64,000 nucleotides of DNA. It comes from Apostichopus japonicus. Its lineage: Eukaryota > Echinodermata > Holothuroidea > Aspidochirotida > Stichopodidae. Where the stretch lies: positions 23,404,168 to 23,468,167 of the forward strand of contig NC_092569.1 of NCBI RefSeq assembly GCF_037975245.1, written 5' to 3'. The notes under the pieces are model-generated. The model worked only from the letters and a program-made list of their open reading frames with translations, searched no databases and had not been told where the DNA came from. How positions within the stretch are numbered: the first letter of the stretch is position 1; each line of letters opens with the position of its first letter. The translations under genes and the position numbers were made by a program. Below, in pieces: positions 54,401 through 64,000 of this stretch.

Positions 54401-54544
54401 GTTATGATTGTACAGAGTGCACCCCTGGCTCTTTGAATCTGACAATTTTACACAGAATAACCACTCATTAGGCAAGCCAAGCCGTAAATACTATATATCT
54501 GTCTACCACTTGCTACACATTCAATTCTTATTTATACGCTTTAA

Positions 54545-54700
54545 CACACCAGTAGAATCACTGTGGTCGAGTGGTACGGACTTCGGTTCGTGACACGTAG
54601 ATCCGGGGTTCGATTCCTACCTTCGCCTGATGAGTGCCAAGAGGACGAAACCGTTCGTGAAGTGGAATTTTTCTGGTGTGTTATTCTTTATTGAATTAAT
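54545..54700 (+). mobile_element. tRNA-derived SINE
   Basis: A box TGGTCGAGTGG (54,564-54,574) and B box GGTTCGATTCC (54,607-54,617), followed by about 80 bp of body ending GTTATTCTTTATTGAATTA. Sequences on both sides share CCACTTGCTA.ACATTCA.TTCT and ATTTATA (54,500-54,537 and 54,717-54,750), a long imperfect flanking duplication. Confidence 0.7.
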
Positions 54701-54739
54701 ATATATCTGTCATACCACTTGCTATACATTCAGTTCTCC

Positions 54740-54833
54740 TATTTATATATATAAATATATATAAATAAATATATATATATATACATATACATATATATAT
54801 ATGTATATGTATATGTATATATACATACATACA

Positions 54834-54880
<47 letters not shown>

Positions 54881-54885
54881 TCCAT
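54740..54885. repeat. (TA)n / (ATAC)n microsatellite
   Basis: Compound TA, ATGT and CATA repeats including about ten ATAC units. No coding potential. Confidence 0.9.
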
Positions 54886-54899
54886 ATTAATTTTCATGG

Positions 54900-55660
54900 A
54901 AAGACTCAGAATAGTGACTTACAATAGTGACTTAGCAGCCAATTAGGTTTCGTGTATCGCACCTCCTATATGCTTTGATAGTCGTTCCTGGACAAAATGT
55001 AACCATGACTGGTGTCACACGAGTATCTAAACATCATAACTTAGGAATGGCACAAATTATCTTATTCCAATTTTCTAAGTCCAATTTACTTAGTCCAATT
55101 TTCTAAGTCCAATTTACTAAGTTCAATTTTATACTGCAGTAGACCATTGATATAAGTTAGACATGATATGCATGAACAAACAGATAACTTGTGCATTAAA
55201 ACAACCATATATAGTAGAGCATTGTTAGTGTCCGGAGAAACAAGAATAATGTAGCAAAGACATATTGCTCGTAATGGTCATATAGGCTACATGTGAACTC
55301 TATTCTATAAATCCATAGTCCACAACCGCTAAGTGTTCGTGGACAGTGGTAGTACCTGTTAAACAGAAATGTGAAACACTTCAGAAAAAAAGCAATAACA
55401 TACGAAAGGGCAGAACGAAAGGGAAACCCAACGATGTCACTAAAGTGTATTTGTGGGGGACTAACGAAATAACTATAAGAAATGGCCGCAATATTATTAA
55501 AACATAAGACTTGTACCAAAAGCATGGCTATAACTTCCAGTGAAAAAAAAAACATATTTGTTTTACTTAAACGATATCCATCGTCACTATAAAACGATAT
55601 TTATATTCATATCTGTGGCAGTCATATTTGAGACGTAACTTAATGTTTCTGGAGTTGCTA
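54900..55660. other. intergenic upstream of gene B
   Basis: No gene. From about 55,430 onward the sequence aligns with gene A's upstream flank (from about 2,720), marking the 5' reach of the A/B duplication. Confidence 0.6.
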
Positions 55661-55679
55661 TGGTGAATTCAGTAATTAT

Positions 55680-55813
55680 TGAAAGAGTTATAAGTATACA
55701 TAAAGTACATTCACACTTCTCAATCAGAGCAGTTGTCTTGATGTGATTCTTAGCTCGCATCGTCTGTTTTCCAACTATTTACTTCGTAGATTTGAGACGT
55801 TTCGGAAGGAATC
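55680..55813 (+). promoter_or_regulatory. putative core promoter and 5'UTR of gene B
   Basis: Near-identical to 3,040-3,169. TATA-like TATACATAAA at 55,695-55,704. The initiator-like region reads AATCAGAGCAGTTG where gene A has AATCAGTTCAGTTG, so one initiator-like word is altered. Confidence 0.4.
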
Positions 55814-55880
55814 ATGAAGCCATTCACAATAATCGCCGCCATGGTTTGCGGAATTTATTTACTGCTCGAAAGGACCGAGG
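55814..55880 (+). CDS. gene B exon 1: signal peptide
   Basis: Same length and start as gene A exon 1, with V to M and W to R changes (MKPFTIIAAMVCGIYLLLER). Donor G|GTAAGC, phase 1. Confidence 0.85.
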
Positions 55881-58800
55881 GTAAGCTGCACCTCTTAACG
55901 TGTTTCTTTTAGCTCCATCTTTACCAAGAAAACGTGCTATTTCAAAGCTTGATTCAGGATGATGAGTTCCCTAATTTTCTGTATAGATATGTCATAAAAT
56001 ATTTATTAAAAGTAGTATGGCAATACTTATAACGATGTAGTGGACAAATAGACTTCCCTTATCTTGAAACTTAATATAAATATGTGTCATTTCAGCCGAT
56101 TCACACAGAGATTACAGTAAATACTGTAAATCTTAAAGTTTTGTACCACAGCAAATACTGCAGGATCGTGCTGACAAACCTGATAAATCGGAAGCATGTG
56201 CCATTAGGATTACAGTAAGAACTGCGGATATTTGTAATTCCAACAAATGAATCAATCTGGATTTGTTGGAATTACACATATCCCCAGTTCTTACTGCAAT
56301 CCTTATTGCACATGCTACCGAATTATAGCACGATTCAGTTTATACTGTGGTACAAAACTTTAAGATTTACAGTAGTAATTGTGTTCTCTATGTGTATCGG
56401 TGGTCATTTACAAGTTATCGGTTCAGTGGAATCAAAATGTGGTTATCCTATCATTATATGTCATGTTGTTATTGACGTAATTTCTATATATAATATTTGT
56501 CTTTTGAGTAATGCTGCCACAATATTAAGCTTTCAATTCGCTAAAGGGATTAACGTCTGTGAAAGAGTAGATCTAACATTTCTGTCGCTGTATATAGTCG
56601 CTGTATAGTGACCACAGCGAGGTAAACAGTAAATAAATCACGTTAAATTATGTCCATATCAATTTCAGATAACTGTCATAATTTTCAAACGTTTAGGGGT
56701 TTGATATTGACGCCAGATGTTCACCTAAAGTTAACGATGCTCTGAAGATTATCAATATTAAACACGAACATTGTAAAGCTATTATCATAAAATTTAGAAC
56801 TTTACCAACTTGCTTTAAGCATAGACATAACCTTTACTATATCATATCTGCCAGGCCTTTCAATGTGGTTCTTTCATGACACACATATATTTCTAATCGA
56901 CAGTTTTAACATGTCTTATGATACGTTACCTGTGCTGTATTCAAAGAAATGTGCCTCATATGTTAAACTTGACTATGTGCTCTAATTTGTGACAGTGTAT
57001 ATAGGTTAATAATTATAACAAGCTATACTGTTTCTATGTTCGAGTAAGAGCATCACGTTTCGTTTTTTAGAAGTTTACAATATATTACTCAATAATTCAG
57101 CGATCTGAATAAACTAAGATCTCTGAGACTTATTACATTTAAATATGTATGTAAAATGCAGGTTATTTTTCAAAAATTTCTTCAAAAATGCTTTGACATA
57201 CAAAAGAATTTTCTTGACGTAAAAGAAGATTTAGAAGTTTTCACTGTCATTCATACATGTGAGACTAAACATATCGTTTTATCAAATTTACTGAATGTTA
57301 CTCATAGCAATATATACTAACGTCAAACAAATACATCGTAAATTATGCAAATAGCACGAAATTTTATAATGAACTAGAATAGTTTTCTAAGGATAATATC
57401 TATCGAGAAAAATAAAAATAGGTAACAAGGAGGAAAAGAATCATATCTTTCATGAATTTCATTCCTTGTGTTAAATATATATACTAAATACGTCATTATT
57501 ATTCCTCTTCAAGGAAAGACTTGCTATTACACAACAACAATTGACGAGAATGGCGCTGTAAAGTGGAACAGAGACAAAGGAGATTGTGATGTCATCAAAT
57601 TTGGGGGTGTTAAGACTACCGCAACACCAAACACAGGTGAGGGTGTTTATCAGAGCATAAATATTAAACTATTTTATGATGACTGGGAGCCATGGCAGAG
57701 TAGAAACTTCACAAATGTTATATTTTATTTACTGTTTTGTCGAGTAAAAGCATCAAGTATATAGATGTTTACTTTCATCGAATTCTGTTATTCTTTTATG
57801 TTAAAGATGGCATTTTGATAATCGGTAAGTGACACCCTAGACATAAACAAACGAGTTGAGTGGAATAATTTGAATAAACATGCCCAAATTACCAGATCAA
57901 CATTTGTCTATAATTTCACCTAATAAGCTTACCTCTTAGAACTCATCTCTGAAGACAAAACAAAGCTTTAATTTCCTACCAATGAACAAACGGTTCCTAT
58001 CATTATTCAGCAGTATTGAAAGGAGGATGTTTGATGTATGGTTCTTTAAGCAGTTTTCATGACATAAATACATAAAAAGAAAGGAACCGAACATAATACA
58101 GTTAAGATTCAACGTATTATAAGGCTTCCCGGATTACGATGAATATCGGCATATCATGTATAAATGCAATGCGCCTATACCTTTAGCAATCACAATAGGC
58201 TCTACATAATATTCTATCCAACCGGACACCGACCCAGAAATAAAGCAGATATACTTAATGAAATGCCCTTAAATTCGACTCAATCCCTCAAAATATCTAG
58301 TATTAATGTAATTTAGCCAATACAGTTTCTTTGTACATATTATGTTCCGTTCATTATACAACAATGAAACCATTTTGTTTTGCGAAGTTTTTGTGACAAA
58401 GTGCATTTATGTATCTCAATAGACATGTCCCCATGCAAACAGTGTCACATAATGTTATCTTGATTTTGTCTAAAGTTAGTATTGGGCATATTTAACTTCT
58501 AAACAATTATTGTGTTCATACACAACAATTGTCCTTCAAATATTGTTGACTTTCTGACGTACAAGTTTTTAAACTTCTCAAACAAACAATTTAATAAACA
58601 AATTCAATATATTAAGCTACTCTATAGTTTCAAATCAAATATTTATACTGATGCCATATTATTTTGTTTGCTTAAATTTGCTAATTATCAGTCAGCATGT
58701 ATTATCTGAAGGTAAACTGAAATACTATTTTTTGTAAGCAATGCGATGGTTGATATACTGTAAATGTAACATGCGTATGTATAGAAAGATGATGCCACAA

Positions 58801-61800
58801 AAGTTAAAATTTGTAACTCATGCAAAATATTTCCAAAATTATTCTTACCGAAAATATATGATAACATTTCTTGCATCCGGTTGTGAGTCATAAACTAACT
58901 TTACTTAGTTATATTTTCAAGTGAAATTATTACAAGGATTCTGAGGATGGGAGCTGAGTAGGATGTACTCCGATAAACATAAATTAAGCCAAATATCAAT
59001 TAAAAAGGGAACAAAGTACAAATTTGCAGGTCTATCTAAGGATTGCTCATTTCTTATTGACCCAAATTATTCTTAAAAAGCTCTTGTTAGAAAGATATAG
59101 TTAGGTAATAGTCTACATGACTACGGTCAAGTAAATTACAAATCAAATTAACACAAACTTAGATCATATATTTCTCTTCAACATATTCTTCAGGCAAAGA
59201 AATTTCAACAACTACTGAGGATATCTTGACCTCTTCAACTGCACAAACATCAGAGGATATGCCATCCACAGAAGCTGTTGGTAGCACTAATAATCCATCA
59301 GGTGGGTATACGTTCTTTAGTATATTAGAAGTTTATCTGTTGTAACCATGCATGCATACATATACCATCCACAGAAGTTGTTGGTAGCACTATTACATTA
59401 CCAAGTGGGTATACGTACTTTAGCATATATGGCAGTTATCTGTTTTAACCATGCATGCATACATATTCCATCTACTGAAGCTGTTGGTAGCACTAATGCA
59501 AAAGTACTTGTTCTTCATTAGATTTTCAAGTAAAGTATAACAAGGGTATTGAGGAGGGGAGGGGTGTGGGATGTACTCCGATAAACATAAATTAAGCAAA
59601 CATTTGAAATAAAGAGGGAAAAAAGTACAAAATGTTCGGGTTATACCACAGAAATCTCATTTCTTATTGACCCAAATTATTCGTTAAAAGCTCTAGTTAG
59701 TAAGATATAGTTATGTAACAGTCTACTTGACTACGGTCAAATAAGGTACTAACCAAATGAAATCAAACTTAGATCATATATTTCTCTTCAACATATTCTT
59801 CGGGCAAAGGAATTTCACCAACTACTGAGGATATCTTGACCTCTTCTACTGCACATACATCAGAGGATACATCATCCACAGAAGCTGTTGGTAGCACTAA
59901 CATTCCACCAGGTGGGTATATGCACTTTTACTTATTACAAAGTTATCTGCTGTAGCCATGCATGCATACATATACCATCTACAGAAGCTGTTAGTAGCAC
60001 TAATGTAAAAGTACTTGTTCTTAATTAGATTTTCAAGTAAAGTATAACAGGGTATTGAAGAGGGGAGGGGTGTGGGATGTGCTCCGATAAACATAAATTA
60101 AGCCAAAATTTTAAATAAAGAGGAAAAAAGTACATAATGTTCGGGTTATCCTACAGAAATTTCATTTCTTATTGGCCCAAATTATTCGTTAAAAGCTCTA
60201 GTTAGTAAGGTATAGTTATGTAACATTCTACTTGACTACGGTCAAGTAAGTTACTAAGAAAGTGAAACAAAACTTAGATCATATATTTGTCTTCAAAACA
60301 TTCTTCTGGCAAAGGAATTTCAACAACTACTGAGGATATCTTGACCTCTTCAACTGCACATACATCAGAGGATATACCATCCACAGAAGCTGTTGGTAGC
60401 ACTAATAATCCACCAGGTGGGTATACGTACTATTGCATATTAGCAGGTTATCTGTTGTAATCACGCATTCATACATAAAATTCACAGAGCTGTTGGTAGC
60501 ACTAATACATTACCAAGTGGGTATACGTACTATTGTATACTAGGATGTTATCTGTTGTAACCATGCATGCATACATTTACCATTTACAGAAGTTGTTGGT
60601 ACCTTTAATACACTACCAGGTGGGTATATTTACTTTAGCATATTATGTGTTTATCTGTTGTAACCATGTATGCGTATATATAACATCTACAGAAGCTGTT
60701 GGTAGCCCTACTGTCGAGTCATTGTATACAGACTGTCAGGAAGTTTATGACGCTGGACATACACAAGATGGGGTGTATACAATCATGCCTACTGGATGGC
60801 CTGGTTTACCGTTCAACGTATCTTGTAAAATGGAAAACGGTGGAGGATGGACCGTAAGTCTTGATTTATAAAATAGTAATGTTTCAACTATGTTTCTGTG
60901 AGTTATTATGATTTAGTCTATTGTAGACGGCAATGGAAGTACGAGTTCTGTTTTCGGTTTCGTTGCACTTTTATAATTCCTTACCAGGAATGGAATATAT
61001 TAAAAATACTTTAGTAGATGCAAAGGGTGGCAATCATAAAAATGTCCTCCCCCCTAAAGAAAAACAAAACTAAAAAAAGTCCTAAATTTGTCATACTGAA
61101 ACATTATTTTATAAATTTATAGTCGTGCGGTATTTCTTAAATAAGTTTGTGTCAGCTTGCTTCAACTTTTCCAATAACTATATTTATTTCATTATTTTTA
61201 CCCGCTATCTTTTCAGGTGTTTCAACGTCGTACCGATGACTCTACTAGTTTTAATCGAAACTGGACAGCGTACAAAGAAGGGTTTGGTGACAGCAGGAAC
61301 TTATGGTTAGGAAATGAAAAGCTTCATTACTTGACGAACCAAAGCAACTACAAGCTTCGATTTGACATCACTACTTCCAGGGCATATGCTAATGATAATG
61401 TGGCATATGCTGAATTTACGGAATTTCAAATCGATTCTGAAAGTAACAACTACAGACTGAATAAATTGGGCAACCGCAGTGGAAATACTGGTTTGTTGCA
61501 TATTTGATATTTGCGCCTTGCCTTGGGTAATAGGTCAAGTTAACGTTACTGGTTTGTTCACAATGACATTCATGTGAAAGTGGTCGTCACGGTTTCAGCA
61601 CATATTGATGTTAAATCTAACCTACAAAATATGTACTAAGTACACTGGATCACAAACCCTTAAAAAGAGGGTTTGGTGTAACATCCCGCACCCCCCCCCC
61701 CCCCACGCTCCTTTCTCACTTCACATTTTCTTCGGTTGTTTCGACGAAATAATTATATAGTTATAATCCAGTTCAGGGTATGTAGGATCAGTCGCACGCA

Positions 61801-63083
61801 TTAATTAGAATGCAAAAACCGATAGAAACAGAACAAGTGATGAAATAATTCCAAATACCAAATTTCTGTTTATTTGTCTCCCCCTTCCAATCATCTCAAT
61901 TTGGGGCAATTGATATGAAGAAACCCTTTTTTACTTTCGCCAGTTTTGGTGTTATAATTTTGAAAGAGCAAAGAAGGTTTTGCCTCTCCCAGGCTGGACC
62001 CGTAACCTTAACCGTATATCAATTGAATACTGTTGGTATCTTTGACAAAATATTGAAGTAGTTTGGCTAGTCGATGAACAAGCATGTATGCTGAATGAGA
62101 AATCATCAATCTAAGAACAGGAAATATTACGGAGGAGAAATGCGACCATATATCTTCACAGAACCAGTAAAAGAGAAATAAATTATTGAGGGCTTGCAGT
62201 GAACATATTCCACTAGCAGAATACATTTTTCTTATAACATATGTGAAATTATTATAGCAAGAAGAGCCGTACACCGTATTTCAAGACAAGGATAACCTGA
62301 GACATAGAATGAAATTTAAATATGTGAATATAATAACTAAAAACTATTTAATGGAAAGCCCATGATTTAGGTCTCCGTTCGGACCAAATACCATATTTAC
62401 TCATTTAATCATAATATTCAATATGAATAGACAGTAGTTTCATTTAATATGCAAGATTACAGTTTTTATATTAATATACATCAGTTAATTTCAATCCAGA
62501 TCAATGATCTTCTTACAGTCACATCCATTGAGAGGGTAAACTAATACATCAGTGCATGAGATATGTAATAATCGCGAAATTATTCAACTGATAATAAGAA
62601 ATAATTTAATTCAATTTGCACCCCCCCCCCCTTTATTCCAGTTCACCATAATACCTATTTCATGACCCAACAAATTTTCTGCAATATATCAGGATACTTA
62701 CGCTATTGTTTAATGGCCAAGTATTAACCACTGATGGTTCTTGCTGTTTTTTCACAGGTAATAATTTCTATTATAACCAAGGAAAACAATTCAGCACGCA
62801 TGACCGAGACAATGACGCATGTGATACCTTCAACTGTGCAGAGAAGCACAGAAGCGGCTGGTGGCACTCGAATGGTTTGTGCTCTAACTGTGAAAGTGAT
62901 AGCTTTTGCTCTTACTTTCAACACAGCAGCAGCTGCAAGTCAGCTTGTACGGCTCTCAACCTCAACGGTGTCTACAATGGAGGCAACGGGGAAGGGATCT
63001 TCTATTATTATGAACGAAGGTCTCATTATGAACATAACTGCAACGTCCAATATGTTGAGATGAAAATTCGACCATCCTCTTGA
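55814..63083 (+). CDS. gene B: secreted fibrinogen-domain protein, short paralogue of gene A
   Basis: Exons 55,814-55,880 (signal peptide), 57,514-57,636 (two-Cys module), 59,194-59,301 (Ser/Thr cassette), 60,693-60,853, 61,217-61,490 and 62,758-63,083 (fibrinogen domain). Phases 1-1-1-0-1 close to 1,059 nt, giving 352 aa plus stop. Two further cassette copies (59,804 and 60,309) have mutated acceptors. Compared with gene A, the TIL and EGF exons are absent and the first fibrinogen exon starts in a cassette fragment. The fibrinogen domain keeps GGGWT, VFQRRTDDS, DRDND and the Cys-rich insertion. Intron 1 holds a MITE. Likely a secreted recognition lectin like its paralogue (inference). All splice sites were read by eye. 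Confidence 0.82.
56093..56402. mobile_element. palindromic MITE, copy 3, in gene B intron 1
   Basis: 310-bp fold-back element flanked by GTCATTT at 56,086-56,092 and 56,403-56,409. Gene A has the uninterrupted site at about 3,443-3,459 (GTGTCTTTTACAAG), so the insertion is precise and younger than the A/B duplication. Ends CAGCCGAT / ATCGGTG suggest a hAT-like element (tentative). Confidence 0.88.
57514..57636 (+). CDS. gene B exon 2: small two-cysteine module
   Basis: 123 nt, phase 1-1, encoding GKTCYYTTTIDENGAVKW and GDCDVIKFGG. Two codons shorter than in gene A near the donor. Function unknown. Confidence 0.75.
57637..59193. other. gene B intron 2
   Basis: Aligns with gene A intron 4,650-5,906 but carries about 300 extra bases around 58,190-58,495. 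No gene recognised. Confidence 0.6.
59194..59301 (+). CDS. gene B cassette exon 1 (Ser/Thr-rich)
   Basis: 108 nt, acceptor TTCTTCAG and donor CAG|GTGGGT intact. It encodes GKEISTTTEDILTSS...TEAVGSTNNPS. The only cassette copy in gene B with a normal acceptor. Confidence 0.8.
59804..59911 (+). pseudogene. gene B cassette copy 2, acceptor AG changed to GG
   Basis: Open 108-nt copy with a good donor, but the acceptor is TTCTTCGG|G. The in-frame cryptic GCAAAG|G six bases on remains available. Confidence 0.6.
60309..60416 (+). pseudogene. gene B cassette copy 3, acceptor AG changed to TG
   Basis: Open 108-nt copy, donor CCAG|GTGGGT intact, acceptor TTCTTCTG|G. The same cryptic AG is available. 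The third independent loss of the acceptor AG among seven cassette copies. Confidence 0.6.
60693..60853 (+). CDS. gene B exon: cassette fragment fused to start of fibrinogen domain
   Basis: 161 nt, phase 1 to 0. The acceptor ATCTACAG lies inside a cassette-exon fragment, and the exon begins with EAVGSP in the cassette's own reading frame. It then changes to SLYTDCQEVYDAGHTQDGVY and runs to GGGWT|GTAAGT as in gene A. The EGF-like part found upstream in gene A is missing. Confidence 0.75.
61217..61490 (+). CDS. gene B exon: middle of fibrinogen domain
   Basis: 274 nt (12 nt longer than gene A), phase 0 to 1, acceptor CTTTTCAG. It contains VFQRRTDDSTSFNRNW, GFGDSRNLWLGNEKLH and YKLRFDITTS. The extra four residues are in the YANDNVAYAEF segment. 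Confidence 0.9.
62758..63083 (+). CDS. gene B last exon: C-terminal fibrinogen subdomain
   Basis: Acceptor TTTTTCACAG. Encodes FSTHDRDNDACDTFNCAEK, GWWHSNGLCSNCES, SSCKSACTALNLNGVYN and VEMKIRPSS, stop at 63,081-63,083. The insertion between GWWH and NLNG keeps most extra cysteines, and a longer YYYERRSHYEHNC loop replaces gene A's SSCKTYC. Confidence 0.88.
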
Positions 63084-64000
63084 GTTGATGACGGATAGTC
63101 TGCCTTGTGATTTCTCTCGAAACCATTGTAAAATGAACAGACATTTTTCGTTATGAGAAAGACAAATCAACAGGACGATACGAGTCTTTGGTAGTATCCG
63201 TGAAAAAAAAAAACATTACATTATGTATCATCATCGAGGATTGAAACCTCTCAACTTTCATTAGGATATTATATGTTCAAATGTGAGTGGCAGATTTACA
63301 AAAAAAAACATAGTATTCTCTAATCTTCAGGCACATTGTTGAATATTCCTTTATTTGAAATAATTTCCTAAACTGATCATGTTTTCAATTTTTTTAATGT
63401 TTTTTTTTCCCACTGTATTTATTTACAATACCGTAATATATAATACAAAAGAATCAGCAAAAAGATTTACATAAAGAAGCTTACATCAAGAAATCATAAT
63501 AGTCGTTAATGTTACACAAATTGTTGTTTTGCTTAAAGATATAAAATAGTGAATGTCAAGTCGAAAGCGAAACTGAAAATAAAATTTGTGCGTATCTGGG
63601 ATTTTGTTATTCAACCTACAAGTGTAAATATATTTTTTTGCATGCAAAATTAAAATGTTCACAGCATTAGCCATATCATCAAAATCACCAAAACAAATAT
63701 TGGTCAAATTTAAAGTATACTTAATTTAAATGCAATTTGAATTCACTGCCTCCCAGAATCGCTCGACGTGACTACAATTATGTAACAAATGTATTAGTGT
63801 TTTCATCGGCATTCTTGCAAAATGAGCAAAGTGGAGAATTGAACTTTTTCAGTTTATAAAGCAAGCTATTTATGCCTAAAATACGATGTAGGAAACGCAA
63901 TTGTAAATATGATACTTTGGGGTTATTCACAGCCGTTTACGGAAGCCTAACAATCATATTCCAATCTACTTTACTGGAAAATTCATAGCTTGCCACTTCA
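63084..64000 (-). mobile_element. L1/Tx1-type LINE 3' end downstream of gene B
   Basis: Aligns base by base with 11,890-12,790. From about 63,710 down to 63,500 the minus strand reads NICFGDFDDMANAVNILILH and then YIYTCRLNNKIPDTHKFYF, an L1-like ORF2 C-terminus. RT-side sequence continues to the window edge. Shared position with gene A's flank shows it was part of the duplicated segment. Confidence 0.75.

Overview
Eukaryotic, AT-rich, intron-containing nuclear DNA. The gene content is secreted fibrinogen-domain (FReD) lectin-like proteins, a Toll-like receptor with a long single-exon ectodomain, and L1/Tx1-like and jockey/CR1-like LINEs. This suggests a marine invertebrate. A sea-cucumber-like echinoderm fits best, but that is an inference from families, not from a database match. 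No bacterial, organellar or viral gene was recognised.

Layout. (1) 1-2,700: low-complexity and AT-rich DNA with a 50-bp direct repeat. (2) 3,170-11,889 (+): gene A, a complete ten-exon-position gene. It encodes a signal peptide, a small two-Cys module, an array of near-identical 108-bp Ser/Thr-rich cassette exons, a TIL-like Cys-rich domain, an EGF-like domain and a fibrinogen C-terminal domain. Exon phases were joined by hand and close into 537 codons plus stop. (3) 12,100-21,050 (-): a decayed L1/Tx1-type LINE. Its ORF1 is split by a nearly intact LINE on the + strand (about 15,885-20,825). That LINE's own ORF1 carries a tRNA-derived SINE (17,073-17,439) with a perfect 10-bp target-site duplication, giving three nested layers. 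(4) 21,050-28,600: no gene; a RT C-terminal LINE relic at 22,455-23,155 and a fold-back element at 24,000-24,505. (5) 28,652-31,760 (+): a Toll-like receptor with two cysteine clusters (protostome-like/mccTLR layout). A +1 frameshift inside the transmembrane segment separates ectodomain from TIR domain. (6) 31,800-40,600: intergenic, with tRNA-like sequences, a palindromic MITE and a long inverted repeat. (7) 40,600-44,540 and 48,630-52,785: a tandem direct duplication, each copy holding minus-strand FReD exons (C and D) with different frameshifts; D is also 5'-truncated. (8) 55,814-63,083 (+): gene B, a paralogue of gene A. It has lost the TIL and EGF domains, and the 5' end of its first fibrinogen exon is made from a cassette-exon fragment. 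Its 3' flank carries the same L1 3' end as gene A, so that L1 predates the duplication.

Together this looks like a fast-evolving innate-immunity neighbourhood: soluble fibrinogen-domain recognition proteins around one membrane TLR, expanding by segmental and cassette-exon duplication and eroded by transposons. The four FReD copies form two subfamilies: A/B with a Cys-rich insertion in the fibrinogen domain, and C/D without it. Several single-base frameshifts lie in or near homopolymers, so some 'breaks' may be assembly errors.
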